NCBI GenBank assembly: GCA_016188175.1
Contig: JACPII010000107.1
Location: 1-34,699, forward strand
DNA length: 34,699 nucleotides
Direction of reading: 5' to 3'
From: Candidatus Woesearchaeota archaeon
Lineage (GTDB): Archaea; Nanobdellota; Nanobdellia; Woesearchaeales; JACPBV01
The position numbers and the translations under genes were made by a program. Position 1 is the first letter of the stretch; the number at the start of each line of letters is the position of its first letter. The notes below the pieces were generated by a model. That model saw only the letters and a program-made list of their open reading frames with translations. It was not told the origin of the DNA and did not search any database. Shown here piece by piece: positions 14,209 to 22,251 of the stretch.

Positions 14209-14217
14209 CTTTTAAAC
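14209..14217 (+). promoter_or_regulatory. TATA box for NFACT gene
   Basis: CCTTTTAAAC is centred about 26 nt upstream of ATG 14239 and decides the start against the far upstream start used by the track. Confidence 0.55.
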
Positions 14218-14238
14218 TACCCCCGTTTATCCTCGGCA

Positions 14239-15351
14239 ATGAAAGCGGCTCTTGCGGGCATTGAGCTCCATTATCTCGTTCAGGAGTTTCAGGAATTGTT
14301 AGGGGGGCGGCTCGAGACTATCTACCAGCCTGAGCCCGATGACTTTTATTTTGTTTTTTATATCCCTTCTCGCGGGAAAAGGATAATCCGGCTCGTTATC
14401 GGCAAGTGCTGTTATCTTACGGGTGAAAAGCCAAGCGGCATTACCCCGGCACCTTTTTGCCTGTTCCTTAGGAAACACCTGGAAGGCGCAAAGCTCACCG
14501 GCATTGAGCAGCTCGAAGGGGAGCGTATCCTGAAGCTTTCTTTCGACCGTGATGGGAAAAGCTCTCTCTATGTGGAGCTGTTTGGAAAAGGAAATCTGAT
14601 ATTGTGCGATGCCCTGTCTTCCATCCGGGGGGCGCTTCACTACCAAAAATTTAAGGGCCGGGACATCGTTCCGAAGGCGAAATACCAGTACCCCCGCTTA
14701 AAGATCGATCCTTATTCCTGTTCCCCCAAGGACGTTGGGCATCTTCTGAAGGAAAGCTCCCTTTCGCTCGTCAAATCACTTGCCGCTGAGGTTGGATTAG
14801 GCGGTGTGTATGCAGAAGAGGCCTGCTTAAGGGCTGGTATCGAAAAGAATAGCCTGCCCGGGTCGCTTGTTGACGGCCAGATAAAAAAGATTGCCGCAGT
14901 GCTGAAAGAGATGACTTCAGCTCAGCTCCAGCCCCATCTCATCTGTAAGGGGCAGGAGATCCTTGCAGCTTCTCCCTTTTCACTCGAAATATTCAAAGGC
15001 GATGACAGCAAGCCTTTTCCATCATTAAGCGGGGCCATGGAAGAGTTTTTTAAGCATGCCCAGCCCGAAGTCAAGAAGCAATCCTCGAGCGAAAAAGAGC
15101 GTGACCGCTTGGTGCGCTTGCTTCTCATCCAGGAAGAAAATCTTGCAGGGCTTAAGGTAAAAGAGCAGGAAGAGCGTTCAAAAGGGGATCTGCTCTTTTC
15201 CCATTACCAGGATATCCAATCTCTCTTGCAGGAACTTCAGGGCCTTGCAAAAGAAAAAGGTTGGAAGGAAGTTGAGTCCGTTGCATCAGCAAATAAGATT
15301 GTGCGCCATATAAACCTTAAGGATAAGACTATCGCCCTTGAGCTGGATTGA
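14239..15351 (+). CDS. NFACT-family protein (RqcH/Rqc2-like), lacking the NFACT-R domain
   Basis: RqcH/Rqc2 proteins bind obstructed large ribosomal subunits and recruit tRNA to tag stalled chains. The NFACT-N domain is clear: LAGIELHYLVQEFQELLGGRLETIYQ at the start and ITPAPFCLFLRKHLEGAKLTGIEQLEGERILKLSF near residues 68-102. The catalytic-type Asp-Arg pair of known members appears as Glu-Arg (E95-R96). A coiled-coil segment spans about 285-345. The protein stops at 370 aa, where full RqcH homologues continue into the NFACT-R domain. No NFACT-R gene lies next to it. The start at 14239 replaces the track's 14050 because the upstream 63 residues come from repeats. Either a split RqcH or a shortened variant. 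Confidence 0.85.
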   Translation: MKAALAGIELHYLVQEFQELLGGRLETIYQPEPDDFYFVFYIPSRGKRIIRLVIGKCCYLTGEKPSGITPAPFCLFLRKHLEGAKLTGIEQLEGERILKLSFDRDGKSSLYVELFGKGNLILCDALSSIRGALHYQKFKGRDIVPKAKYQYPRLKIDPYSCSPKDVGHLLKESSLSLVKSLAAEVGLGGVYAEEACLRAGIEKNSLPGSLVDGQIKKIAAVLKEMTSAQLQPHLICKGQEILAASPFSLEIFKGDDSKPFPSLSGAMEEFFKHAQPEVKKQSSSEKERDRLVRLLLIQEENLAGLKVKEQEERSKGDLLFSHYQDIQSLLQELQGLAKEKGWKEVESVASANKIVRHINLKDKTIALELD

Positions 15352-15380
15352 CGGGCTCGATTAATCCCAAAACAAAAAAG

Positions 15381-15389
15381 TTTATATAA
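15381..15389 (+). promoter_or_regulatory. TATA box for 15411 gene
   Basis: GTTTATATAAT is centred about 26 nt upstream of ATG 15411, consistent with a leaderless transcript. Confidence 0.6.
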
Positions 15390-15410
15390 TTAGTTCTCAG
15401 GAAATCTATC

Positions 15411-16544
15411 ATGGCTTCAGATTTCCATGGCAGTATGGGTTCTTATGTGCATTCGAGGAAGCACCAGATGAAAATCCGCAGCTTGACCGAGCGGGTTGCA
15501 AACAAGGTTATTGCAGTAAAATTAAAGATTGCCCATGGATTAAGCAAAGTTTCAGGCATCTCCTTCGGAGCCAAAGACGAAGTCTCAGCTGAGAGGACAG
15601 CCGCTCCGGTGGATGAATCTCAATCCTTGATGCATGAGCCAAAATCTGTTGTCGAAGAACCGATCGGGGAGATAAAAAAATTGCCGTTGAGCCATCTTCA
15701 GCAGCTTCTCAAGATGAGCCGTGAGAAAGGGATGCAGGGGGGCGATTCTAGCCAGGAATCTATTCCCCCTCCATCTGTTCAGCTGCCGCCCCCAGCAACA
15801 CCCACCCTCCTGCAGCTTACCTCCAAAGTTGAACAAGCCCAGGAAACCTCCAAAAAAGAGCCAGCCCCAAAAAAAGAAGGGATCAGGTTTGGAAACTTTA
15901 TCAGGAATTTTTTCCACCGCATCGAGGGAACGCAGGCCGTTTATGAAAGTGAAGTGGCTGGTTCCTCAGTCCAGGATGCCGTTGCAGCCTCACATGCTCA
16001 GGAAGTGACTCCTGAGAAAGTCGATTACCTGTTTGAAGGTTCTCAACCGGTTGCTGCTGAAGAGGCGCTTCCTCCCTCCGTTTCGTCATGTTCTGATGAT
16101 GCAGGTATATCCCCTCGCGGAGCCGTTGGCCAGGAAGCGGCAGGTACCCTGGATTCCGGGGAAGAAATCAAAGGACAGCCAACCACAGGGATAGATGAGC
16201 CTGCCTCCTTTGAAGCTTCCGGATCACAGCATGGATCTCACAATGTCCTTGGCTTTATTTCTGTCCAGCGGGCATCCGATTACGAGCGCGAGCAGGAAAC
16301 ATTGAGGAAAGCTGAGGAATCCCAGCGGGAGCAGGAAGCCCTTGCTGCACAGCGCCTCCTTGAAGAGGAGATGGAAAAAGTTGAGGTCCCCATCCAAAAG
16401 GACGAATCGCAGGAAACCGGATCCTCTGTTGAGGATATGGGGGAGCTTTTCCCCGAACAAGAGCAGAAGCAGAAGGATGTGGACCAGGAAGAGGTCATCG
16501 AGTTAGGGTCGGGCTATCGGATTCAAGTAGTCCAGAACAAATAG
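15411..16544 (+). CDS. Low-complexity, coiled-coil-rich hypothetical protein
   Basis: This 377-aa protein begins with a basic, possibly structured region (residues 1-55, MKIRSLTERVANKVIAVKLKIAHGLSKVSG). A long disordered part follows, rich in Glu, Gln, Ser and Pro (SIPPPSVQLPPPATPTLLQ), with a central basic patch GIRFGNFIRNFFHRIEG. Near residues 290-330 there is a heptad-like coil (EREQETLRKAEESQREQEALAAQRLLEEEMEKVEV). There is no signal peptide or membrane helix. It has its own promoter. I do not recognise a family. A cytoskeletal, scaffold or nucleoid role can only be guessed. Confidence 0.75.
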   Translation: MASDFHGSMGSYVHSRKHQMKIRSLTERVANKVIAVKLKIAHGLSKVSGISFGAKDEVSAERTAAPVDESQSLMHEPKSVVEEPIGEIKKLPLSHLQQLLKMSREKGMQGGDSSQESIPPPSVQLPPPATPTLLQLTSKVEQAQETSKKEPAPKKEGIRFGNFIRNFFHRIEGTQAVYESEVAGSSVQDAVAASHAQEVTPEKVDYLFEGSQPVAAEEALPPSVSSCSDDAGISPRGAVGQEAAGTLDSGEEIKGQPTTGIDEPASFEASGSQHGSHNVLGFISVQRASDYEREQETLRKAEESQREQEALAAQRLLEEEMEKVEVPIQKDESQETGSSVEDMGELFPEQEQKQKDVDQEEVIELGSGYRIQVVQNK

Positions 16545-16582
16545 CTCAAGGTAAAGGCACTTTATCGGGGTAAACATCTTCT

Positions 16583-16658
16583 CAGGTATATTCCCTTTCT
16601 CAGTTCGCAGGACTAGTATACCCGTCGTCGGGCGTTTCGAAGATGCTAAACAAATACC
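16583..16658. repeat. Copy of dispersed hairpin/32-nt repeat
   Basis: TTCTCAG...CGCAGG is followed by CCCGTCGTCGGG (a small stem) and GTCGGGCGTTTCGAAGATGC. The 32-nt part 16627-16658 matches 7705-7736 with one mismatch, and the flanking TCTCAG..CGCAGG is also shared. It separates the convergent 15411 gene and Lrp-like gene. Confidence 0.75.
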
Positions 16659-16682
16659 CTTTCTTCAATGTTTTTCATTCCT

Positions 16683-17279
16683 TCAATCGACAAAAATGCT
16701 CTCATTTGGCCAGTTTTTCTTTATCACTCCGTGCTCCATGTTGATAAACGGCAGGTAATTGTGCAGGTACCTCAATTCCTGGATGATGGGGATTGCCTCG
16801 ATTCCGACGACACATCCTGCCCCATGGTTTTTCTCAAGGGATGGCAGGATGGTTGCGTTAAAGATTTCCGTTATCTCTTTGTGGTTTTTCCCTTCCATGA
16901 TAAGGAGCAGCCCGATGTGCCCATCGCGCTCGATGAGGAACGAATTGAGGATATATCTTCCGAAAACGCTCTTAACTTTTGGCTCAGCTTTTATCTCATC
17001 AATGACCTGCTGGAGCTGGACCCCGATCTTGAACTTGAGGATATAGCATATCTGGGACCCATAGATGCCGATGCCTCTTTCTCCATAATTGATTTTCGTA
17101 AAATAGTGGACAAGCCCCTCTTCTTCAAGCCTTTTCCGTTTCCTGTTCACCGTCCGGATAGGTACTTTGGTTATTTTTCCAATCTTATTGTCCGACATCC
17201 TCGGGTGCTTTATCAGCTCCCGGACGATGAGCCGTTCTTGTCCGTCTAAAAGCCTCATGGTAGGCTCGTCTAACATCAT
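16683..17279 (-). CDS. Lrp/AsnC-like transcriptional regulator
   Basis: The N-terminal HTH is of Lrp type: LLDGQERLIVRELIKHPRMSDNKIGKITKVPIRTVNRKRKRLEEEGLVHYF. The rest is an alpha/beta effector-like domain (GIYGSQICYILKFKIGVQLQQVIDEIKAEPKVKSVFGRYILNSFLIERDGHIGLLLIMEGKNHKEITEIF) resembling RAM-type domains but longer. The start is uncertain. ATG 17279 fits a TATA-like TATTTTTAAAC, whereas ATG 17258 would fit TATAAATA at 17286-17293. The effector and targets are unknown. It is divergent from the CxxC protein gene at 17479, which could be a target. Confidence 0.8.
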   Translation of the reverse strand: MMLDEPTMRLLDGQERLIVRELIKHPRMSDNKIGKITKVPIRTVNRKRKRLEEEGLVHYFTKINYGERGIGIYGSQICYILKFKIGVQLQQVIDEIKAEPKVKSVFGRYILNSFLIERDGHIGLLLIMEGKNHKEITEIFNATILPSLEKNHGAGCVVGIEAIPIIQELRYLHNYLPFINMEHGVIKKNWPNESIFVD

Positions 17280-17478
17280 CCCCCCTATAAATACCTTCTG
17301 TTTAAAAATAAAAAAAAGACATTTTTTCAAATAATATTTCTATCATAAGGCGTAATATTCACGAAAAGACGTAAATTGTGCCAAAATAAAGATAAAATAC
17401 ATAATTTTGTGACAGTTGATGGGGGAATATCTTATTAACTACCGTAACTTTACACCCCCATGGTGGAGGTGGGGCAGT

Positions 17479-17994
17479 ATGCATGAGCGTTTTGGAGATG
17501 ACCTAAGTCGAGAGTCGGGAGATGGGTCTCATGTAGGGTCCGGATTACTATCTGGTGGTCAAACGCGTTTTGGTAGTCAAGGCTCAACCGTTTTGAGGCC
17601 TGATGTCCCTGGTTCCAGAATGGGCAATAATAGTCTACGGGATGTTGTGGAAAGCCCAGATACCCCCAGTAACTTAACCAGAGGAAACGGAGGATCCCTT
17701 GCAAATGTTCGTTATCCTATCTGTTACGGGTGCAAGCATACATTAGGGGTTACAGCTGTTTACGATCCAGACACCCCCGTCGATGGAAGGGGAAACTTAA
17801 TTTTGTTCCACCACTCGGGAGATGGAGCATTTAGGCCGGGGGTGAGGAACTGCCTTGCCGAACACGTTTGGGAAATGATGATGGCTGATCCCCATTACGT
17901 CCCTCCAAACTTTCCGGAGGTGCTCACCGCAGAAGCAATAAAAGGAATCAGATTGCCTCTCAGGCCATATTTCCAAGAGTTTGGCGGTGGCTAA
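17479..17994 (+). CDS. Hypothetical protein with CxxC motif
   Basis: I choose ATG 17479 because GGAGGTG, a strong Shine-Dalgarno site, lies 7 nt upstream; the track starts 21 codons earlier. The 171-aa product has a Gly/Ser/Asp-rich N-terminal half (DDLSRESGDGSHVGSGLLSGGQTRFGSQG) likely to be disordered. The compact C-terminal half contains ICYGCKHTLGV, ILFHHSGDGAFRPGVRNCLAEHVW and NFPEVLTAEAIKGIRLPL. The Cys and His residues could bind a metal, but I do not recognise the domain. It is followed by the 5S rRNA gene on the same strand, which has its own promoter. Confidence 0.6.
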   Translation: MHERFGDDLSRESGDGSHVGSGLLSGGQTRFGSQGSTVLRPDVPGSRMGNNSLRDVVESPDTPSNLTRGNGGSLANVRYPICYGCKHTLGVTAVYDPDTPVDGRGNLILFHHSGDGAFRPGVRNCLAEHVWEMMMADPHYVPPNFPEVLTAEAIKGIRLPLRPYFQEFGGG

Positions 17995-18031
17995 ACATTG
18001 GTTTTTTCCTCAGTCATCATGTTTTTCATAA

Positions 18032-18041
18032 CCTTTTTAAA
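18032..18041 (+). promoter_or_regulatory. TATA box for 5S rRNA
   Basis: CCTTTTTAAA is centred about 27 nt upstream of the 5S start, as expected for a separately transcribed archaeal rRNA gene. Confidence 0.65.
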
Positions 18042-18063
18042 CAAAATACTATTTCTTCACTTT

Positions 18064-18175
18064 GGACGGCCATAGGGGCTTGGTTACACCTGATCCCATT
18101 TCGAACTCAGAAGTTAAGCAAGCTTCCGTTTCTGTTGGTACTGCATTCAGCGGGAAAGCAGGAAAGCTGTCCGCC
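18064..18175 (+). rRNA. rrf: 5S ribosomal RNA
   Basis: The core TGATCCCATTTCGAACTCAG followed by AAGTTAAGC is the conserved loop B-helix III region of 5S rRNA. GGACGGC (18064-18070) pairs with GCTGTCC (18166-18172), with one G·U, as helix I. The length of about 112 nt fits. A run of seven Ts follows directly at 18174-18182 and suits archaeal termination. No 16S or 23S gene is adjacent, so the 5S gene is unlinked. The exact ends are estimated from helix I. Confidence 0.95.
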
Positions 18176-18320
18176 TTTTTTTATTCTTTCCGTTTGTTGG
18201 GCTTAAGCCCGATGGTTTCTTTGCTCATGTCAGAAACCAAAGGTTTCTGAGCACCCCAGAAATCCTTTGCATTTCTGTGGTTTCTTTTCCAAAGAAATGG
18301 CACGGTAAGCTGTCCGCCTT
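18164..18320. repeat. Hairpin segment flanked by 14-nt copy of the 5S 3' end
   Basis: AAGCTGTCCGCCTT occurs at 18164-18177, as the 3' end of 5S rRNA, and again at 18307-18320. The 129 nt between hold GGGCTTAAGCCC, TCAGAAACC-AAA-GGTTTCTGA, and a CCCCAGAAATCCTTTG hairpin whose start matches 11823-11838. T-runs follow both copies. It looks like an insertion at the 5S 3' end with duplication of the target. Confidence 0.8.
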
Positions 18321-18334
18321 CCTTTTTTCTCGGT

Positions 18335-18808
18335 TCACTCCAATGAAGATTTTATCTTCCTGATGTAATCGAAAGTCTCCTTGCCGCCCCTTATGGGCCT
18401 ATCTATTCTAACACTGGATTTCTCAAAATATTTCTTTCTTTCCACGATTTGCTTTCTAAGGGTGGAAAGGGACTTTTTATCCAAACCGATTTTCTGGAGA
18501 AGGTCACTAGAACAAATCTCAAAACCAAATTTGGTGTTTAGTGCCAGAATTAAATCAAAGGTCTGGTCTATCACTGAAGAAGGATTCCCATAGGAAAACC
18601 TAATTGAAAAATAGTTTATGACTTGACTAGGCTTCCAACTGACTGGTAGCTCGGTTATGCCTTTTTTTGTGTTTATCTCGAAGTTTTGGCTTTCGTCCGA
18701 TTCGGCAGAAACTCTCACGCAGCCATAAGCTAATAAAAATTTTTCAACCTCAACCCTAGAAATATTCACCTTCGGTCTCAAGTAAAATAACTTAACTTCT
18801 GCTCCCAT
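18335..18808 (-). CDS. Hypothetical protein downstream of the 1073-aa gene
   Basis: This 157-aa protein is soluble, mixed alpha/beta in appearance (VKLFYLRPKVNISRVEVEKFLLAYGCVRVSAE, then SSDLLQKIGLDKKSLSTLRKQIVERKKYF). The second half could be a HTH-like helical segment. Its start overlaps the end of the 1073-aa gene by 17 nt, so both probably belong to one operon with translational coupling. I do not recognise a family. The position suggests a partner or accessory, and an immunity-like role is only one possibility. Confidence 0.75.
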   Translation of the reverse strand: MGAEVKLFYLRPKVNISRVEVEKFLLAYGCVRVSAESDESQNFEINTKKGITELPVSWKPSQVINYFSIRFSYGNPSSVIDQTFDLILALNTKFGFEICSSDLLQKIGLDKKSLSTLRKQIVERKKYFEKSSVRIDRPIRGGKETFDYIRKIKSSLE

Positions 18809-21800
18809 ATTTATTTACCCCTGCAAACCTGTTTAACTCCAGTACTGGCCTTTCCCTCAATCGTGCGCCTCTCAAATCAATGCCCACCTCATACACCACC
18901 GGAACAAATGTCTTTCCTTGCTGGGCAGGAGCTTGAAGCCCGTCAACCCCGGATCCTGGCTCTCCAATGATTGCCCCGGAATTTCTGTCAACCTCCATGA
19001 GAAGGATTCCCAGCTCTTCTTTTTTAACCGACGGGTGCATCGCAGAGTATTCCCGGAAAGCGGCGGGTATCTCCTTGATATATCCCCGGGCACTTGCCTT
19101 AAGTTTGCCGTTTTCCACGGTGTCAGTAGCTTCCACAAGGTGCTCAATATTCTTCAAGTCCATTGCCTTAATCTGGGATTCAAGCAGTTGAGAATTTTCC
19201 TGTGAGACAAACCCTAATTCAGGCAGAACATACGCACCCGTGATAGCCTTTCCGTCGGCACCAATAATTTCCCCAAATCGGGCTGCCCCATTATGGCCGA
19301 TTATCAAATCGTGGTTTATCTCGCCAAGGGTCTTCCCCTCTGTTTTTCCATAAGACAGCTTCCTGACATCCGCTACGACATCAAAAGTATAGCTTCCTTC
19401 GGGAAGGATAGTTAGCGGTGCAGGATGGGCAATCTCTTTTCCATCCTTATCTCGAACAACAATCCTGTAGGATATATCCTCTGCAACAACGGCCATCCCA
19501 TACCTGGCGCTGAGCTCGTTGCTTATCTTCCTCCTTACTCCCGGGACAGACATCAGGGTAAACTGTTTATCGGTTCCCGAGAAGCGCAAAGGCAGCCCCT
19601 TTTCCTCAAAGTGCTTGTACAGGATTGAACCGAGGGTATCTCCCCTCCCCTGATGGATGTATGCTCCTGAAGAAAGAGTGCCCTGTACTCCAAAATGGTA
19701 AGTTCGTGAAGCATCGTCCTTCGTAACGGTTAAGCCCGCTCCTCCCTGGAGTAGAGAGTATTGTAATCCGCCGGCATTTTCCAGTCGCAAGGGCGCTCGC
19801 TGCTCGCGGGAACTTAATCGTGATTGAAGTGCAGATAATGTTTGCTGATAGTCTTGGCTAACCGGAGATAGATCGAGCTCAATGGCGCCGCATGGCTTGC
19901 TTTGTTCCCTATCCTTATACGTGCCCTGGCTTTCCGGAGTCTTTGGAGAAGGTTTCCCGTAGGGAACTGGTGCAAGGATTTCTTCATCCCTGGCCTTTTC
20001 GGTTTTGAAAGATGATAATGCAAATAACGGTGCAGCGAGTGCAGCCCCAAAGATAATCTCCCCGATTCCGCTTTTTTCCTGCGTATCAGTTTCAGGCGTT
20101 TTCTCCAATACCTTTTCCTCGTTCGGTCTATGGGGGGAATAAAGACTGATCTCCCCATCAGCAATAGGTTCGGCGCTTTCTGCTTTCTCTTCAATGCTCT
20201 CGGTTCCGATGGGAGCGTTAACTTCTCTTGGTTCAGCAGCCTCCTCTCGTAGCGAATCATTATGGTTCCAGGTTCCATCTTCATCTCTTGCATCATCCCC
20301 ATCATCTTGGGATCGTTCCACCTGAAAATACCCTGCATCCATCTCTGAAAGCAGGCCTTGGCGTTTTCCGAATCCATCAAAGGAAAACCCCTCAGTGGGC
20401 AACGAATACCCCCCCTCTACAAAATCTGGGTTTCTCAAGAGAGATGGGGTAAAATTCACGTTCACATCGAAAGATAAAAAAGGATCCCTTGCAGGATGAA
20501 ACGCCTCTTTCAGGGAATAGGGTTGGAGTGGCTCGAAGCTCCCAGTCAGATAATTCTCCTGAGATGGATGAAGATCCATGCCTATTCTGAAATAATGGTT
20601 GGAATGCCCATCCCCAAGATTGGCCCGATGCGCAGAAAAAGGGGTATCGGTAAAATGTCCCGTTCCCCCGGCAGGGTAGTTCGGTATCGTTGCAGCATTA
20701 TCCGAACGTGCTATTGCAGAAATTGAACTATACTTTTTTTCTTGGAATTCCGTTCTCATCAATTGCGGAACCGGGAGTAATAGTCCATCATAAGCTCTTT
20801 TTTGATTGTATTGATAGGGTAGCCTATCAGAATGCCGGACTTCTGCTCTCTGGTAATCTCCTTGTCGGTAACCTCTTTTTTCCACCGTCAAGCCGGGACG
20901 TTGAAACTCAATTTTTATTTCCATAGCCTTTGGAACATTATTTTCGACAAGCTCGGCGAGGGTAACCTGTTGAAATGAATCCAGTTTGCTTTCGGCAGAT
21001 GTATCGGGAAGGATGCTGACGGACATGTTTGAATACGATGGGATGCCGCTTGTGTGGTCGCTCGGGTTCAAAATAAGGGGGACCTCACTGCCGTATTCAA
21101 TTGACTGAGAAGTTGCTGTCGGTAAAGAAAACTCCTCCGATGGTGATGCCTCTTTAACGGCCGCTGGAGGTGAAATAAGATTGCTGGCCCAGGTTTTGAG
21201 CGATGGAAGTCTGCCCCCTTCCCTGGTGCTTGTAAAAAGAATGCTTGCCGTGGGGGAATGTATCCTATATGCCTCATCCGCACCCCGATACTTAGGGGAA
21301 GAATTGCCCTCAGGCATTGCCTGTTCGCTTCCGATTGGAAAAGAGAAGCTTATGGGGGAAACGTTAGGTTCGTACACCGAAGCTTCCCTGGGAGACGGCT
21401 TGGATGCTCTGCGATGGTAAAAATGGGGAATGTTTTCCACTGATGTTCCTCCAGCAGGAACCCTATTGGTTGGAAACGAATTGGCTCTTGCAGGATTCTC
21501 ACGCACATAGGAAGATGCAGGCTTGTAAACTTCCATTTGAGGATACAATCTTGTGAACTCCCCCTCCCGGGAAACCGGGGGGGTGGGATAAGATGAAGGT
21601 CCTCGAAAGAATAACACTTTAAGGGTATACACATGGGCAACGGTATCCGGATAATGGGCAGGAACGGATGCGATTGCAGATTTTGCCACCGGTGAAAGAA
21701 AGGTCGGGTCATGGGCCGACGATGCGCTGTCTCGAAAATCACCTGCCCCGGGAACACGGTAGAACTCCCTTACAACATTTCCGGCAATCCCTCCGCCAGT

Positions 21801-22013
21801 AAATGGCTTGAGGATGACGGAACCTATATCTCTATCAGAGATCTCCGGCCTGAAGATGATGGGCTCCTCTTCGGCAGCAAGTTCTTCAGCCTCTGGTTTT
21901 TGCAGCCCATTTCCGTTGATTATTGAAAATGAGAATGATGGAAAACTTATGCAGCTATCTGCAGGAAAATGAAAAATTACTTCCCCTCTTTTTTGAAACC
22001 CCGTCGATGCCAT
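18792..22013 (-). CDS. Giant low-complexity protein with a C-terminal globular region, unknown function
   Basis: At 1073 aa this is the longest ORF. Residues 1 to about 560 are rich in Ser, Pro, Tyr and Glu, with short motifs such as PSYPTPPVSREGEF, and are probably disordered. Residues about 560-650 are acidic (SQDDGDDARDEDGTWNHND...). A hydrophobic segment, IGEIIFGAALAAPLFALSSF, lies at about 650-669. The last 350 residues look folded (GGLQYSLLQGGAGLTVTKDDASRTYHFGVQG..., then SYRIVVRDKDGKEIAHPAPLTILPEGSYTFDVVADV). No signal peptide is evident. A GGGGGAT motif and a TATA box precede the ATG. I do not recognise the family; a cell-envelope or secreted effector role is speculative. Confidence 0.8.
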   Translation of the reverse strand: MASTGFQKRGEVIFHFPADSCISFPSFSFSIINGNGLQKPEAEELAAEEEPIIFRPEISDRDIGSVILKPFTGGGIAGNVVREFYRVPGAGDFRDSASSAHDPTFLSPVAKSAIASVPAHYPDTVAHVYTLKVLFFRGPSSYPTPPVSREGEFTRLYPQMEVYKPASSYVRENPARANSFPTNRVPAGGTSVENIPHFYHRRASKPSPREASVYEPNVSPISFSFPIGSEQAMPEGNSSPKYRGADEAYRIHSPTASILFTSTREGGRLPSLKTWASNLISPPAAVKEASPSEEFSLPTATSQSIEYGSEVPLILNPSDHTSGIPSYSNMSVSILPDTSAESKLDSFQQVTLAELVENNVPKAMEIKIEFQRPGLTVEKRGYRQGDYQRAEVRHSDRLPYQYNQKRAYDGLLLPVPQLMRTEFQEKKYSSISAIARSDNAATIPNYPAGGTGHFTDTPFSAHRANLGDGHSNHYFRIGMDLHPSQENYLTGSFEPLQPYSLKEAFHPARDPFLSFDVNVNFTPSLLRNPDFVEGGYSLPTEGFSFDGFGKRQGLLSEMDAGYFQVERSQDDGDDARDEDGTWNHNDSLREEAAEPREVNAPIGTESIEEKAESAEPIADGEISLYSPHRPNEEKVLEKTPETDTQEKSGIGEIIFGAALAAPLFALSSFKTEKARDEEILAPVPYGKPSPKTPESQGTYKDREQSKPCGAIELDLSPVSQDYQQTLSALQSRLSSREQRAPLRLENAGGLQYSLLQGGAGLTVTKDDASRTYHFGVQGTLSSGAYIHQGRGDTLGSILYKHFEEKGLPLRFSGTDKQFTLMSVPGVRRKISNELSARYGMAVVAEDISYRIVVRDKDGKEIAHPAPLTILPEGSYTFDVVADVRKLSYGKTEGKTLGEINHDLIIGHNGAARFGEIIGADGKAITGAYVLPELGFVSQENSQLLESQIKAMDLKNIEHLVEATDTVENGKLKASARGYIKEIPAAFREYSAMHPSVKKEELGILLMEVDRNSGAIIGEPGSGVDGLQAPAQQGKTFVPVVYEVGIDLRGARLRERPVLELNRFAGVNKYGSRS

Positions 22014-22038
22014 ATCCCCCGCTTATGCAGCAAAAAAC

Positions 22039-22221
22039 CACCTTTATAAATTTTGCCTTTTGGAAATCCCAAAATTTCGAAAAAGTTCACCATAGTTAAG
22101 GAAAATCTTTTGGGTCAGGCAAAAACAATAGCGAGGCGAGCCAATTTTTGTTATTGCCAAATTGTTGGAATAATGCTGACACATTAAACGGGGCATTGCC
22201 TTTCAGGAACAACCTTTTTAT
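22039..22221. promoter_or_regulatory. Divergent promoter region with two TATA boxes
   Basis: On the minus strand, AATTTATAAAGG (about 22039-22050) lies 30 nt upstream of the 1073-aa gene. On the plus strand, CCTTTTTATAG (about 22213-22222) lies about 35 nt upstream of the sugar dehydrogenase gene. The two genes therefore have separate promoters in this 238-nt gap. Confidence 0.55.
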
Positions 22222-22251
22222 AGTGCCTTCATTTCTGGACGGAATAAGAAA

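Noticed and set aside
14050-14238. N-terminal 63 residues of the NFACT ORF in the track
   Set aside because: They come from the repeat cluster, and the TATA box and family N-terminus support ATG 14239.
16668-17249. 193-aa plus-strand ORF
   Set aside because: It is opposite the Lrp-like regulator, whose HTH pattern is convincing, and has no promoter of its own.
18307-18320. Second 5S rRNA gene
   Set aside because: Only the last 14 nt match; the 5S core and 5' stem are absent.
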